From positions 1 to 64,000 of the forward strand of contig NW_006920433.1 of the NCBI RefSeq assembly GCF_000344685.1: a stretch of 64,000 nt of DNA. Reading direction: 5' to 3'. The first letter of the stretch is position 1, and the number at the start of each line of letters is the position of its first letter. Of the stretch, positions 34,443-48,015 are shown in pieces. A program made the translations under genes and the position numbers. The stretch comes from Gloeophyllum trabeum ATCC 11539. Lineage: Eukaryota; Basidiomycota; Agaricomycetes; Gloeophyllales; Gloeophyllaceae. The notes beneath the pieces were generated by a model. The model made no database searches, was not told the origin of the DNA, and worked only from the letters and a program-made list of their open reading frames with translations.

Positions 34443-37400
34443 TCAGACGCCGCAAACCCCGTTCAACACGTCTGCAATCCCGTTATCCGGGTTCAGAATA
34501 CCGAAGTGCGTCCCGGGCAGCTCGTGCACGTCGACGTGCGCCGCCCACTTGTCCAGCCCCAGAGCGCGGCTCGCTCCCTTGAACTGTGGCTTCGTCGCGA
34601 CGCCGCCCTGCGCGCGGATCAGCACCGTCCGCTCGCTCGGCCACGGCTTCTTCATCTCCTCGGCCAGGTCCTTGGATGCGCGGATGCTCATGATGACTGC
34701 CAAATGATAGGTCAACTCGATGCCAAAGATGTGCACCAGCCTGGTTTGTGTACTCACAGTGCGCCGCATACGCCCGACAGAACCGCGCGACCCACTTCGC
34801 GCCTGCCTCGCCCCGCTCCTTCTTCTTGAAGTGCTCCTCAAACTGCCCGATGACCTCCTCAGTGTCGTCCAAGCTCCCGCTCGTAGACATGTCAGTGACG
34901 ACACCCATGATCTCCTCCTTCAGCTTGTTGTCGAGCAGGTTCTTGCTCGACCATGCACGGAACTCCTCGCGGATGAAGAGTGTCGGCGCAGAGTCGATCA
35001 TGATGAGCGGTGCGACCACCTCTCCCGCGTCGCGGAGCTCCATGGCGACGTAGAGTACCACGTAAGTGCCTGCCACCGGCGCCTTAGTTATGCACGCTCC
35101 TCCTAATTCAAGTGGACTCACCGAACGAGAACCCAGCGAGATGGTAAGGCCCATGCGGCTGCTTCTCCCGAATCTTAGCCGTATAGAATTGCGCGAGCGT
35201 GTATATCGTGCCATTGATCGGCGCCTCGGGCGTATCCTGCACGCCATAGACTGGACACTTCACCTTCTGCGCAAACTTCCGCATGACAGAGATACCGCCA
35301 CCCGCGCCGTGCAGGACGAACAAGGGAGTACCGTCTGCCACACCGTTCAGCTTGACGACCGTCTGGCTGACATCGTCACCCAGCGCAGCGCCGCCGTCGC
35401 CGTTCACCTGCCCGTTGACGGCAGCCGCAGGCGAAGCGACAGCGTTCTGCTCTTCCTGCATCTCCTCGAGCTTCTTCACTGCATGGCAGCGTCAGGGCGC
35501 CGTACAATCCAACTGGGACAGCCAGGCTCACCGGTCATGTGGCTGCTCAGCAGCTGCATCTGCGTCACCGCGATCCCGAATTTCTGCTGCAGGAGCCCGC
35601 TGAGGCGCACAGAGGTGAGCGAGTCGAGCCCGTAGCTCGCGAGCGGCACGATGTCCTCGAGCTCGTCGACCTCCATCGAGAGCACCGACGCGCACGTCCC
35701 TCGAATCGAGCTCTCCTTCGCGCCGTCTGCCGCCCGGTTCTCGCTCGACTCCTTCACCAGCAGGTGGCGCACGAACGGCCTATTGTCTGGCGGAACGACT
35801 GTATAGATATCATGTGTCAGCATATAGGAGTAAATGATGAGCTGAGAAGTTGCATACCATCCATGACACCGCGCCAGACGAGGGGCGGGATGTAAAGCGG
35901 GTTATAAGCGGGCGTATTGAGCGTCCAGATGGCGTCGACACAGTGCTCGGCAACGCGGAGCGTGCTGTACCCGAGGTCACGGAACTTGTCGAGGGCGGCG
36001 TTGCGAGACTGGTTCTTGGCGATACTGTTGACGTAGACACCACCGTCCGTCTAGAAGAACAATGTCAGCGATGGGTGAGTTGTCAAGGTATGTACAAACT
36101 CACCAAGGCAGGAACGCTGATAGTCACGGTGTTGGGCAGCTTGGCTGCGAGCTGCTCCATTTGGACGTTGGCGGAGGTGTAGTTAGCTTGACCTAGAAGG
36201 ACGACGAGTCAGTTACGTATGCTTCTGGCTCCCTCGTGTGAGGCGCTGTCATACCCTCGGAGCCAAGCAGAATGGCGGCAGTAGAGGCGATCACCAGGAA
36301 GTCGAGCTCGGCAGGGTTCTTGGCTTGCACCAGGTTTGTGAGACCCTTGACCTTCACGTCGGTCACTACAATAGTGTTTAGAAAGCGAACAGCATTGACG
36401 CAGATATAGATGTACCTGGCTTCCAGTACTTCTCAGAGGTCATGTTTGCGAATAAGGTGTCCTCCAAGACAACAGGCAAGAAGAACACGCCCGCCACGCG
36501 TCGCTCCCCGCTGAACAAGGCCTTCGCCTGCTCCAGGTCCATGATGTCGTTCGCCACAATGTCAATCGTGACTCCGGGGACAGAGCGCAGCGACTGCAGG
36601 ATCTTCTTCTGGTAAACAAGCTTGCCAGGTTTGAGGCTCTATTCAAGAAAAGCGTCACGGCGTCAGAAAGGAACGGGCGCGGGAGCGGTTGTCATGACCG
36701 TACCTTGTCTCCGGACCTCGACGTCAGCACAACATGACGCGCACCGTGTTCTACAAGACAGCGGGCAATACCAGTTCCCAGACCGCCCACACCCCCTACG
36801 ACGATGTACGTCGCACGGGGATCGAAGGCGTTGGTGCCCTTCAGCACTCCGGCTCTCGTGACGGACAGGGAGTCGGTCTCGGACTTCACATCAAGGAGCA
36901 CTGCCGTATCTTCCGCAGCGGTGGCGTGTGTAGCATCTCCAAGCTGAGGGAGTGTGAAGACCGCGACCTTCGGGGACAACGCCTCCAGAGCCTCCTTCGA
37001 TAGGGAAGACAGTCCTTCGGGGATTAGCCTCGACGCGTTGATGACGCTAGTCGAGTCGACGGCGATATATCGCTGGCTGTTCTTGAGACCCACTGGGAAG
37101 CGACCGGTCGCATCGACTAGAGTGCCAGTCTTCGAGAGAAGCTCTCTTGTCTCCGCGACGATGTTTCGGTCGTTGTCAAAATTGAAAGCGATTTCGATAC
37201 CGTGAGGTGCCCAGGCCTGCGAAGCCGTGACCCAGACATCGTATTCGGTGGAACGGACGGCCGGAGTGGAGATACCAGCCAACACCAGAGTCGAGGGGTC
37301 CGAAGCAGTGACGAAGACTTTCGCTTTCAGGCTTTGCAAGTACTTGACCACCGCAAGAGCTGCGGGACCACCAGAGCCGACGTGGACGAGGACATGACTG

Positions 37401-40400
37401 TCACCGGCAGTGATGGACGACACAAGCGGTTGCACAATTGAGGAAATGAACGCTGCGCGCGGTCCAACTGCAAGCGAGCTCGTCGCTTCGCCCTCAACTG
37501 GACTGACTTGCCCGCGCGGGCAGACAATGACGGTGCTCGGAGGCTTGTACGCAATGCCAACCACACTGCATTCAAAACTGAGAGCGATTCACATATATGT
37601 GGAATCACAACGACTTACCGCTTTCCCACCAGCGCGCCGTCGGAAGTGTCGGAGCCTACCGCCGTCACCACTCCCGTGAACTCCGTGACATCCGAGAAGA
37701 GCGGACGAACGTTGACATAGTCAACCGCGACTTCGACATCGTGAGCCCCAACAGGTTGAGGGTATGCACGCCAAACCGTTTTCCCATCGAAAGCCAAGGG
37801 TTTCGACTGCGCGGGTTCCGTTTGCGGAGGACTGGGAGCTTTGATGACTCGGGGAACCTTCAAATTCCCATCCGCATCAACTTGGACCTCAGAGTCGAGG
37901 TACGGAAGCATGACAAGCTTCTCTTGTATGAAGCGCTCGCGTTGTTCTGTGCTCCAGGAGGGATCAAAGATGACGAGCATGATCTTCCAGAGACCAAATT
38001 CTTGCCGAATAGAACGCGCTATACCGAGCAACTTGATGTTGTCGGTATCTGCGTATAGCCATAGCGTGTGGGGTTTCTGCGAGTCCAGGGTGGAAACGAA
38101 GTTCACGAGGTCGATCTCTTCACCCGCCTTGTAACCACGGAGTGTGTACGCATTAGGAGTGGGCGGAACATATGCGCCAGTGTACACGGTCTTAGGACCT
38201 TGGGAGACGAAGGCCATGTGTATGATCTGGCTGCCGGGTGAGGACAGGAAGAGGTTGTCACCGAAACCCGCGTCGGTCAATGCAACCTTCCACTGCTCGG
38301 GCGTCAGACTGCAGTGTGACCCGTTTTCCCGGTGTTGCAACACTCCGAACCACTCGGCAAAGGAGCCGAACACGTAGTCCATGTCTGGTAGAACATATTA
38401 GTATTCAAAATTATACTTCTACGAAGAAATCTTACAGATTGTCCCGGGAGCCTCCTGTGCGAAGCGTCGACCATCGAGCTCGATGATTGCGATATGCCCA
38501 CCAGGAACCAGCAGCTCCTTGAGGGCGGCGAGAGTGCTACCGATGTCGGGAATGGCGTGCAGGACGTCGAAAGCTGTGACGATGTCAAACGTGTTCGCAT
38601 CGAAGCCCTGCTGAGCAAGCGGCACACTCAGGTCGAGGGCCTTGGGAGTCATGGTAGGCCACGGGGACTTAACGGTCGACTCCTGAGCTAATGAGATCGA
38701 GATGTCAGTACTGACATAATCGACATAACACAGATCTTGAATGCGAGCGTCGATTAGCGCTTGGCCGAGCAGTGCCGTCAAGCGTCCAGTGCCGGCGCCA
38801 ACTTCGAGAACCCGAACGACCTTCTTCCCAGCAGCAACGGCGTTCTTCACGAGCTCGACAAACTTGGTTGCGACCTCACCGAACACGTCTCCGACGAAGG
38901 GCGGCAACTCGTAGATCTTGCTCATTATGTTGTCGCGGAACATAACTTCAACGGCAGCGGTGGAAGTCCGGAGGATGTCTGCATGGCGTCAGGTTAAAGG
39001 ACGTTTCACAGGACGAAGTATGTCTTACCCTTCTGCACAGGCGCGATACGATCCACCAGCTCGAAGAGATCAGCATATCGCTCTTCAATGGCTTCGTCGG
39101 ATCCGACAGGAGGAACTGTCGGGAACCGCCCAGCCTGAATTTTGGCCCAAGCTAGATACCGTTGGCGGTCATACGCATCCGGCGAGAAGTTACCCGGGAC
39201 GTCCCTGAGAACAATATCAGCAACAAGCGCAAAATATTGATTGGATGTATCACTTTAATGTCTGCGCTGTCGACTTCATGGCACGATAGTCCAGCATTTT
39301 TAGCAGCTGGATGGCTTCACTCGCGTCAACGCGGGTGTCGAGCGTGTCGTTCACGCCTTCAAACCGGCTGGGTGGGAGTGCGGTTGGTTGCCAGTAGTTC
39401 ATATACCGTTCCGTAGGCCATACGGTATCCTTATTGAGGAAGTTTAGTTGGAGGCCTGCGTGACAATGTTGAGTAAGGGTCAAGGTCGGTTGAAACTCTG
39501 GAAACTTGCCTTCGAATGTATATACGACCTCGTCGTTCTCGCCTAGGACATAGATATCCAAAGTGAAGTGGTCGGTTGTCCACTCAGCCAGTTTAGTATA
39601 AGTTTTGAATTCGGCAGGAAGCACGAGTGGGCCAGTGCTGCCGTCGTTACGGTAACCGCGTCTCAGAGTATAAGGAAGCTGAAAACATATCAGGGAGGTA
39701 TCTAGGGACCAGGGATAGCACAGCAAACTTACGTAGAGGACTCGTCCATCTCTGCCCGTAGGAATCTTGTCGTAAAGCTAAGGAAGTCTTAAGCATACAT
39801 CGCGTGCAATGAAAAGGCGCTCTACACACCAGGTTGAACACGTTGCCAGACTGGAAGGCAGCATCCATGATAGCGGGATGGAACGCATAGTCCTTGGCGT
39901 TGACACCCTCGACATGACCACGGATCCAACACACCACTTCGTCCTCATTCAACGCGGCGCGCTCCACGCGAGAGAACCTAAAGCCGATTGCTTTAAGTTT
40001 GTGCAGCTCATAAGCGGGAGAAGTAGACATACTCCGGGCCGAACTGAAGAATATCGTGCATTTCCGCGTAGATCTCTTCCTTCGTGTAGCGAGCGAAGCA
40101 ACGGCTCAAGACGTCCTGAACGTCTATCTTGGTGACGGCGTTCGGACCAGTCACGGGTTTGCCGTATCCGAGCTTACCCGTAGCATGTAACGTATCAAAG
40201 ACGGGACCGCTGCGCGTCCACTCCAAGTCGCCCTGCATGGACTCCAGGGAAGAGGACGATTTGATCGTGAAGCGGTTACCGTCCTTTGCCACCTCCAACG
40301 TGGCGGGCGATGCATTTTCATCGAGAATGCAGGGAGCGTCGAACCGACAGTCCCAGACTTGGGTTACACCGTCGAATTCCAGCGCCATCTCGATATAGGC

Positions 40401-43400
40401 AGAGGCTGGAACGAGATTAGTCTCGTCCACGATGTGGTCACCCATCCATTCTTCAGGGAGCTTAGGACTGACACGCAGTCGAGAAGAGTTGAGGAGCCTA
40501 GTCGGCGGCAGAAGGCAAGACAAGTAACTCGGCAGCCTTGGAGCAACAGGAGTATGTTTCCATTGGAAGGGATAGGCCGGGCCTGTGATGGTTTCACTTG
40601 GGCAACCGTTGAGCACCGAGAAATTGATCTGCGAATCACAACAGTCAGAAATAGTGAAAGTGCAAGAAATGTCGACGTGGCTTACCGAGTTGACACCGCT
40701 AACAAGGAGGCGTCCGACTGCCTGCAAAAATGCTTGCAATTCGTTCGTATTCTTAGCTCCGGATGCAATCTGGCGAGCGGACGGCGGACGGATACTGCAC
40801 GCAAACGCCGATGAGGCTCCCATCTGCTCGATGTACTGGAGAAAGTGTTCGTCAATTAATTGAGATCAAATGGAGTACCGTACTCACGCTGGACAGCACT
40901 GGGTGTGGAGAGACTTCGAGGAAGACGGTATTTTCGCCGAAGCGCTCTATCAATTTTGGGATGGCAGTGGAGAAAAGTACTGCTTGGCGCAAATTCTTCC
41001 ACAGGTAGTCGATGGTATACTCTCCGTCTACGAACTCGCCAGTGACCGTGGACATGGTGGGAACCTTAGGGACAAACGGACCCTTGTGCTTCGAGAAGAT
41101 ACTCTTGAGCTCCGCACGGTAGCTCTTCTCGCAGATATCAACAAAGGGAGAATGCACCGCGGTACTGACACGGAGTTTGCGCGCCGTAGCCCCATCGGCC
41201 CACGTATTGATGTAGTTCGCAAGCATGTCTACGAGGGCGTCTGACCCGGATACACCGATGTCGGTAGGGCTATTGAAGGTGGCTAGGTAGAGGTGTTTGG
41301 CATCCTTGCCTTGGTCCTGAGCAAGAGCCGAGACCGCCTCGACGTAGTCTTGAAGAGAGTTGTTGTCTGTGCCAGAGATCGCAACCATGGCGCCACCAAT
41401 GTTGTCGACCAGTAACAACGCCTTGCCACGGGCAATGGCAACCTTGACGACCACCTGCGCATATCGTAAGCTCACTGAGATCCGCACTTGCAATACTCCT
41501 ACTCACCGACTTCGGCATCGCACCAGATGCATAAAGGACCGCGGTTTCTCCGATGGAGTGGCCGACGACCGCTTTTGGCAGTATGTTCAGTGAAGTAAGA
41601 AGGTCGGTCATAGCGACTTGGAAGAAGGTGATCGCGACGGAGATGGTAAGTGCGGGCCACACTAGGCTCTTCTCCAGCTCAGAAGACTTGCCGTTGATGA
41701 AGAGACCGGTATCTTCCAAGAAGGACCGCCCGGTGTACTCCTGGTGGACGTCATCGCAAGCCAGGATCGACTCCCGGAAGACTGAGTAGGTCTGGAAGAG
41801 AAGGCGTCCTTGGTTCCAGTGCTGGGGCCCCTGTCCGGAGAACGTGAAAACGACCGGACTGGGAAGCTTGTCGACCATTACGGCCTCCGGGAAGGACGCA
41901 GCCGCGAGCGAATCCGCCACTGCAAACGTACGCCAGGGCATCTGCCGAGTCCTCTTCCCCAAATGTTCTGCCAGAGCCAGTGGGTCGACATTCTGATACT
42001 GCTCCTTGTAAGTCGAAACTAGGGTTTGCAAGGCCCGAGGCGAGAGTGCGCCTGTACATGTTCCAGGTAAGTTATCGAACTCGGACAGCCACCATAGATA
42101 ACACACATACCCATGGTGAATAAAAACGGCCCTTTGCGTAGAGCCTCCAAATCAGGCAGCGGCTTCCTTTCCTCGTGCTCACGTATCACGGTGTGACCTC
42201 CAGCACCTGGGAACCGTTGGTCGTTGAATAATGACCGAAACCTTACAAGATGATTATCTTACCTCCGTATCCGAAGTTGGAGATTGATACAATGCGACCT
42301 AGTTCTTTATCGTGGGCCTTGAACTCCTCGGGAGCTGTGGGAACGCGCAGTTTGTATTCGTCGAAGTGAATCTTCTTCGAAGGAGTCTTGAAGTACCCAT
42401 TTGGGAGGATTTGCTTTGCCTGCAACATCATAATGACCTAAGACGAGAAGCATTAGCCTATTAATAGTCCAGATACAGGTTATCTTATCATGTACCTTTA
42501 CCAGAGCCGTCAAGTAGGACCTGTAGTCAATTTAGTCTGTGGGTAGTACGGCCGCGACATGATGCCGACTTACCCCGTCTCGGTGTGTCCGACGTTGCTT
42601 TTGACAGAGCCGATAATAAGCTCCCGTCCATTCCTCCCCTCCGAGAACGTGGCACCGGCGGCGTTTGTTTCCAACATGTCACCAACAGGTGTGCCAGTCC
42701 CATGCAACTCGAGGAAGTCAACTTGGTGCGGCTGGAGGCCAGCGTCGTCATACGCGGCGCGAATGGCCATGATGTGAGCCTCCGGGTTCGGGGTCGTCAA
42801 GGAGCCCATGATATTACCGCAGGTCGTGAGCGACGTGCCTACGAGGGAGGCTAGTATCTTGTCGTGGTCTCTGACGGCGAGGTCGTGGCGCTTGATAACC
42901 ACCGCATTAACTAGTTAGCGGGATGAAACACTCAGGATCAGCGGGGTGCAATTAGTTCAACATATACATGGTGATACTGACCGACGTCAGCACGAGCGCA
43001 CCCATCGGCGTCATCGCTGAACGACTTGCAGTGGCCGTCTTCGCTAAGAAGACCTAGCTGGCTGAGCGCCACAGTGTCGAGCGGGTTGCTGACAAAGTTG
43101 ACACCAGCAATAACCGCTTGCTCGCACTCGCCGTTGCGGATGGCCTGGATGGCGAGGTGTATGGCGACTAGCGACGACGAGCAAGCGGTGTCTACCGGCA
43201 CCGACGGTCCCATGAGGTCGAAGACATAGTTAATCCTGTTGGCGGCGATTGACATTGCCATACCGGTGGAATAGTAGGCTGGGATAACGTAGGTGAGCTG
43301 CAAACAGGAATCATCCGTTAAGGGGCACTTACCACCGGCACGAGTGATATCCATCTCATACGGGACGCCGGACCCGCCTATGTTCGTCAGCACCGGTAAA

Positions 43401-43992
43401 CATGATGCCGCTACCGACTTAAACTCACCGACGCCGATGTAAACACCAGTAGATGTGTGGCGATAGTCTACACCGCTTCGCTGAAGGGCATTGAAAGCTT
43501 GATGAAGGCTGGAATAATGACAGTGAGGAGCATGTCGTACAATTGTATGAGCGGAACATACAGAACGAGCTGCGGGGTGCCGACTTGTGCAGCCTCCGCA
43601 GGGGTAACTCCGAACTCCGAAAGGTCACCGTAAGATATTTCGGGAATAAACCCGCCCTTGGTCTGCAAGCGCTAATGAGACATGCCCCGAGTCGGGACGT
43701 GCTGAACGTACGGTAACGAGCTTCCCGGGTTGGGAGCCGTGGAAGGCTTCCGCATTCCAACGGTCCTTGGGAACGACGATCATAGGATCGCCTCTAGTAG
43801 CCAGAAATTCTTGAAAGGCATCTACGTCTAAGCCTCGAGGAGACTCTTCGCCCCCCGGAGCGCATATCGACATTCCTAGACACGCGTTAGCAACTGGCCT
43901 GATCAGTTACAGCAGTGTGCAACTTCCGTACCAACGACAGCCAGTGCCCGGACATCCGGGTTGGAGTAGCTTGGTGCAACCTGAGAGACCAT
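34443..43992 (-). CDS. Reducing type I polyketide synthase, KS-AT-DH-CMeT-(psi-ER)-KR-ACP-TE
   Basis: A 9.5-kb gene with many short introns; start ATG 43992 (MVSQVAPSYSNPDVRALAVVG, then an intron). Domains in order: KS about 43870-42250 (DTACSSSL with the catalytic Cys codon at 43183-43181; HGTGTPVGD; SNVGHTETG; NFGYGG); AT about 42060-40960 (GHSIGET, Ser at 41557-41555; AVHSPF); DH about 40500-39250 (GDHIVDETNLVPASAY, HPAIMDAAFQ); C-methyltransferase about 39200-38420 (VLEVGAGTGRLT); structural linker; ER-like about 37730-36900; KR about 36830-35900 (VVGGVGGLGTG; GQANYTSAN); ACP about 35730-35570 (YGLDSLTSV, Ser 35622-35620); TE about 35400-34443 (PLFVLHGAGGG, GFSFGTYV with Ser 35128-35126, GTHFGIL). 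The KR looks intact, whereas the ER NADPH loop reads VHVGSGGPAAL. A methylated, partly unsaturated chain released by the TE is the likely product (inference). Confidence 0.9.
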
Positions 43993-46195
43993 GTTGAACG
44001 GTTGAAGACAGGGAAAATATTGAGACTCGGGAGCCTCAACTTGGGGGAGCAATGAGGCTCATCCAAACTACTTATACTCTTTGGACTGTGACCTGCAGAG
44101 CGCTATTCGCTGTAGTATGCTCAGACTTCCTTGAATAGATCAAAGAGGCGTAATTGAATATAGCGGAAGCATTCCTTGAACAAGGCGATCTGTCCCTGCG
44201 AGACATCCCTTGGGCGCCGGAGCTGGAGAATTCGAGCCCCAATGGTCATACCCATCTGTGTCCATCGGGGAAGTCACGCAAGTTCAGACTTCGCATTTCA
44301 ACATGCCGCGATATCGTGGTCGACGCATCGCGGATGTTCTGATTGTCGGCGCAGCGCAAGCCGCGCGATAAGCGTGCTCTCTCCAGTCTAGGAACGAGGG
44401 CCGACATAGTTCCGCAGGAAAGTGAGTCAAATATGTCAATGGTACAAATGCGAGACGGACAGGCACCGAAGAAGCAGCCAGTGGACATACTAAGGCTTCA
44501 ATAGAGTGAAGTGTTGCTTCTGGCATGCGAACCACCTTGATATCCAACGTCGGAGTTTGCGCTAATCCTTGCGTTCTCTCCAGCACCACATTCGAAATGC
44601 CAATTGCGCGGTGGATGCGGAAATTGTGGCATAACGCAGATCCCCCTTCCGTGGGCGGATATCCAGTAGTGGTGCGGTAGAGACCAATCAGCGGAGACTC
44701 GGCAGGAGGAATGCTGTAAACCTAACCAGAGGTAATAATGCAAAGTCACGTGGATATGACCGTGTCCGGCAATACCGATATGCACAACTTCACGTCTTTG
44801 TTATCCAGACCGCCAGTCGCTCAAGTATACTCCTGCCTTTACGAGTCTATTCCCATGATACGGAACGTTTGAGCAACAAGAGCTACAACGTGCATGCAAC
44901 TGCATTGTATCTATGGCCCGCTTAGGAAAGAGGCGAGGCTCCGGGCTTCAGGCAGATTGATCATGACAGCGGGTGTCCTAATCGCGTCCATTCTCCATAG
45001 AGCCAGTAGTGATTCCATCATCATGTAACGTGCATGCCGCTGTTCTCGTAAGTACGGAACGTTTAATATGCCGAAACCGCATTGACACGATTCTCCTCAC
45101 CATCTCAGAGGTGACCCCAGAGCCTGGTAGATACGAAGTATGATACGCACTACATATCCCTGCATTTATCCAATTATCCTCATCCAGTCCCGATGAAATA
45201 TTTTCCTGGGACCATAAGGTCCCGGAGGTCTTCGCATCTATCAGATCACCGAAGTTGATCCAGGGCAATGTAAAGTTAATAGCACATTCGGCTCCCTGAT
45301 CCAGTTGGTATATAGAATTTCATTTAGATCGGGGATGCAAAAAGCTATGCACCCCCAAGGATGGCGTGTGAATTACTTTAGAAGCCTAATCATCTTGACG
45401 GAATTCGTGTCCGAATGGGAACTCCTAAGGTGGCCAGTATCAACACGGTTTGCTACGGCGAGCGGCCTGATCAACGCCCGTGGGGAGCGGCACTTGGAGC
45501 TTAACGCTTCATCACTTCTCGTACGGGGCAAGGCAGTCGCCAAAATGGCTCTATTTGACATGAGATGGATACCGTACCATCAACATTTCCCTGACCGAGG
45601 GTGCAGTCAACCATAATCGTCATACGCAGTTGTGCTCTCACGCACCCTTTGCGATTGCAGCTCACGTAACGACATCATAGTTGATTGAGCAAGGCGTAAA
45701 TACGATGAACGCAGGCGCCTCTTGGGTTCTCTCGTTATCCATCGTAACAACCTTCACACAATCAGACAACGTTTGATGGTGTGGTTCAATCGAACATAGT
45801 CTGGAGAGAAACAGGAGTCCAAGGCTCTGGCTGAACCAACCGGGGATGGACCATGAGCGACTTCCAAGACTGCGGAGCACGCTAACAAGAACTCAGTTGA
45901 GATTTCATTGCGACGGAGAAGATACCCCACGCCGTACCTGGGAATACAGATATGATGAGCGCGCAGGACATGTTCCACAAGAGAAAGACGAATCAAGGGA
46001 TAGATAGGGGATCGGGTCGGTCCTCCATACTCTGGGGAAAGTACGAGGTAGATCCCGAGCAGCTTCAGCCCTGCAAACTGGTAGAAGGAACCACCTGCAG
46101 CGTTACTCCATTTACTCATATCACAATGTCAAACCGTGAGCACGCAATTGAATACGACAATCGAGACCTGAACACCGGTCTGGGCTCAATGCGCG
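43993..46195. other. Large divergent region between PKS and FMN-protein genes
   Basis: 2.2 kb. It should hold the PKS promoter (left) and the promoter of the gene at 46196 (right). A minus-strand block about 44720-44515 reads as protein-like sequence (PLIGLYRTTTGYPPTEGG ... VKVVRMPEA pattern) with a possible splice donor at its end, so a small unrecognised gene could lie here; I could not complete it. Nothing else supported. Confidence 0.3.
44071..44076 (-). promoter_or_regulatory. Possible TATA box of the PKS gene
   Basis: On the minus strand AGTATAAGTAG lies about 80 bp upstream of the PKS start codon, a usual place for a fungal TATA element. Position and sequence only. Confidence 0.35.
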
Positions 46196-47028
46196 ATGAA
46201 CGGGACACTAGAGGAGCAGAGCACCATTATCATCCCACATAAGCCGTACGTACCTATGATCCCCCCAGACGCCCCCGTTGAAAGGGGCTCGGATCGCTGG
46301 CTTGATATGACGTCCTCACCGTACTCCACCGCGTCGCTGAAGTCAGCATACGGTCGTAATCGCTGGAATGGCCTGCAACTGGCGACGATTGACCCGGTAG
46401 CTAACATGCCAGAAATCCGCACCCTGGCTTGCATCGACCTGCTGGAGGTGAAAGGCCAAAGCGCACCCCTCCTCGTTCTCTCGACCGACGTACGAACTCC
46501 CAAAGGTCAGCGGTCTCCGGTACCTTTGTCTACACGTATCAATAAATTGACATACCTACGTCACCAGTATCCCAAATACTCGCTAATCCGCGCGTACAAG
46601 TGCTCTGGTGGTTCGGCGACACCCACGAACAGTTCCGCATCTCCGGAGTGGCAAGCATCGTCGCCGCCCCGGGTACCCCGACCTACGACTCGCTGAAAGA
46701 CAAGATCAATCTCCCAGGAGACGTCGACCTCGAGACGAAACGGGTGGAGGTCTTCAATGCGATGCCGAACTACATGTCCCACTACCTCCGTCCGACATGG
46801 GGCACGCCCCTGCGCAAGGCGCCTCACAGCGAAACGTGGCCCAAGGTAACGCTACCGACGGAGAACAGTTCCGACGAAGATAAACTGCACTACGAAGAAG
46901 CGCTCAAGAACTTCTCGCTGATCGTCATCGAGCCCGTGGTGGTGGACTATCGTTCACAGCAGGAGAGGGTTGTGTCGAAGAAGTTGGACAACGGTCTCTG
47001 GGAGAACGAACCCGTGGTCATGCCATGA
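46196..47028 (+). CDS. FMN-binding split-barrel protein, pyridoxamine 5'-phosphate oxidase (Alr4036) family
   Basis: Two exons, 46196-46505 and 46568-47028, with a 62-bp GT-AG intron; 256 residues. Blocks in order: RWLDMTSSPYSTASLKSAYG, NRWNGLQLATID (FMN-phosphate side of the split barrel), RTLACIDLLE, VLSTDVRTPKVSQILANPRV, VLWWFGDTHEQFRISG, and the C-terminal RPTWGTPLRKAP region. This is the pattern of the Alr4036-type FMN-binding domain related to pyridoxamine phosphate oxidases. In the family some members are flavin oxidoreductases and many are uncharacterised. It is the PKS's nearest neighbour across a shared upstream region, so a redox role on the polyketide, or a housekeeping PLP role, are both possible. 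Confidence 0.82.
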
Positions 47029-48015
47029 TCCAAGGCTCCGTCCCCGTGCAGAGCGATGTAAGCACAACGGTCGTAAAGCTGTAACGTTGTGTAGTATCTT
47101 GAATCGATCCGAGTTGTGCATCCCTTAAGAACATGAATTGATTGAACAGTCTAGATGTGCAGGCTCCGCCACAGTGAGAAGGCTGTAGGATAATGTCCGA
47201 AGCAGCACTGGACTCTCAGTCGAGCGTGCTTGGACATCTCCTCAGCATGAACGTTAAGCCAAATGAACGGGTCGTTACAGTCCAACCCAATTCTCCGCGA
47301 TATGAGTCGATGTGCATCAAGTATAGCGGTACTCACTGTAGGTTCGCCTCACTCGCACAGCAACCCAGCTCGCTCTGGTGTTCCACATTTATCCTTGTTC
47401 TCCATCATCATCGAGGGATCTGTTCGCCCAAGTCATTCCCAAACTGATGGGCGAGAATGGGCGCGACTGATAGTACTGAATAGATGGGCCTGACTTACGT
47501 GTTGCAAAAGTTCATAAAGGGGAGTGCGACGCGGTCATATGCAGAGAAAAATGGAGGGGCCGCTAGGCCGGACACAGCTGCGTTGCTAATTCCAAGGAAC
47601 TTGAAGTGCACCATGCATGGCCATCCACTGACAGTGACATCGATCCAGCGCGAGTCCGAGTTGCGGTTGTGGCGTTCAAGTGGACTGACAAATAGGGACA
47701 AATATGTCGCGACGAGTCTGCCCTCTTGACTCGAATACTTGGCTCACCCAGCCCATATTATACATGCCTTCTGCACGCACTAATTCTTGCTACCTTCCCG
47801 GTCGACGTGCGAGAGGCTTCCGTGCACTGTTAGACCCCCAAATAAATTCTTGAAATGCTAAACTACAGACATAAAGTCACGAAAATGTCCGAATCATCGA
47901 TGCGGTCGCTTCTGTACGTGTTGAAGCACAGAGGATATGAAGAGGGTGCGGTGTTCCCTACATAATGACTTGGGAAATCCAGTAGCCTCTTACCCGAAAC
48001 CCATGCGCCTTTCGA
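47029..48015. other. Intergenic between convergent genes
   Basis: 3' flanks of the FMN-binding protein (+) and the P450 (-). No gene supported. Confidence 0.4.

Noticed and set aside
45305..46119. Genes on either strand in the PKS upstream region
   Set aside because: Frames of about 100 codons exist on both strands and overlap, with no motifs or splice support; treated as chance frames.
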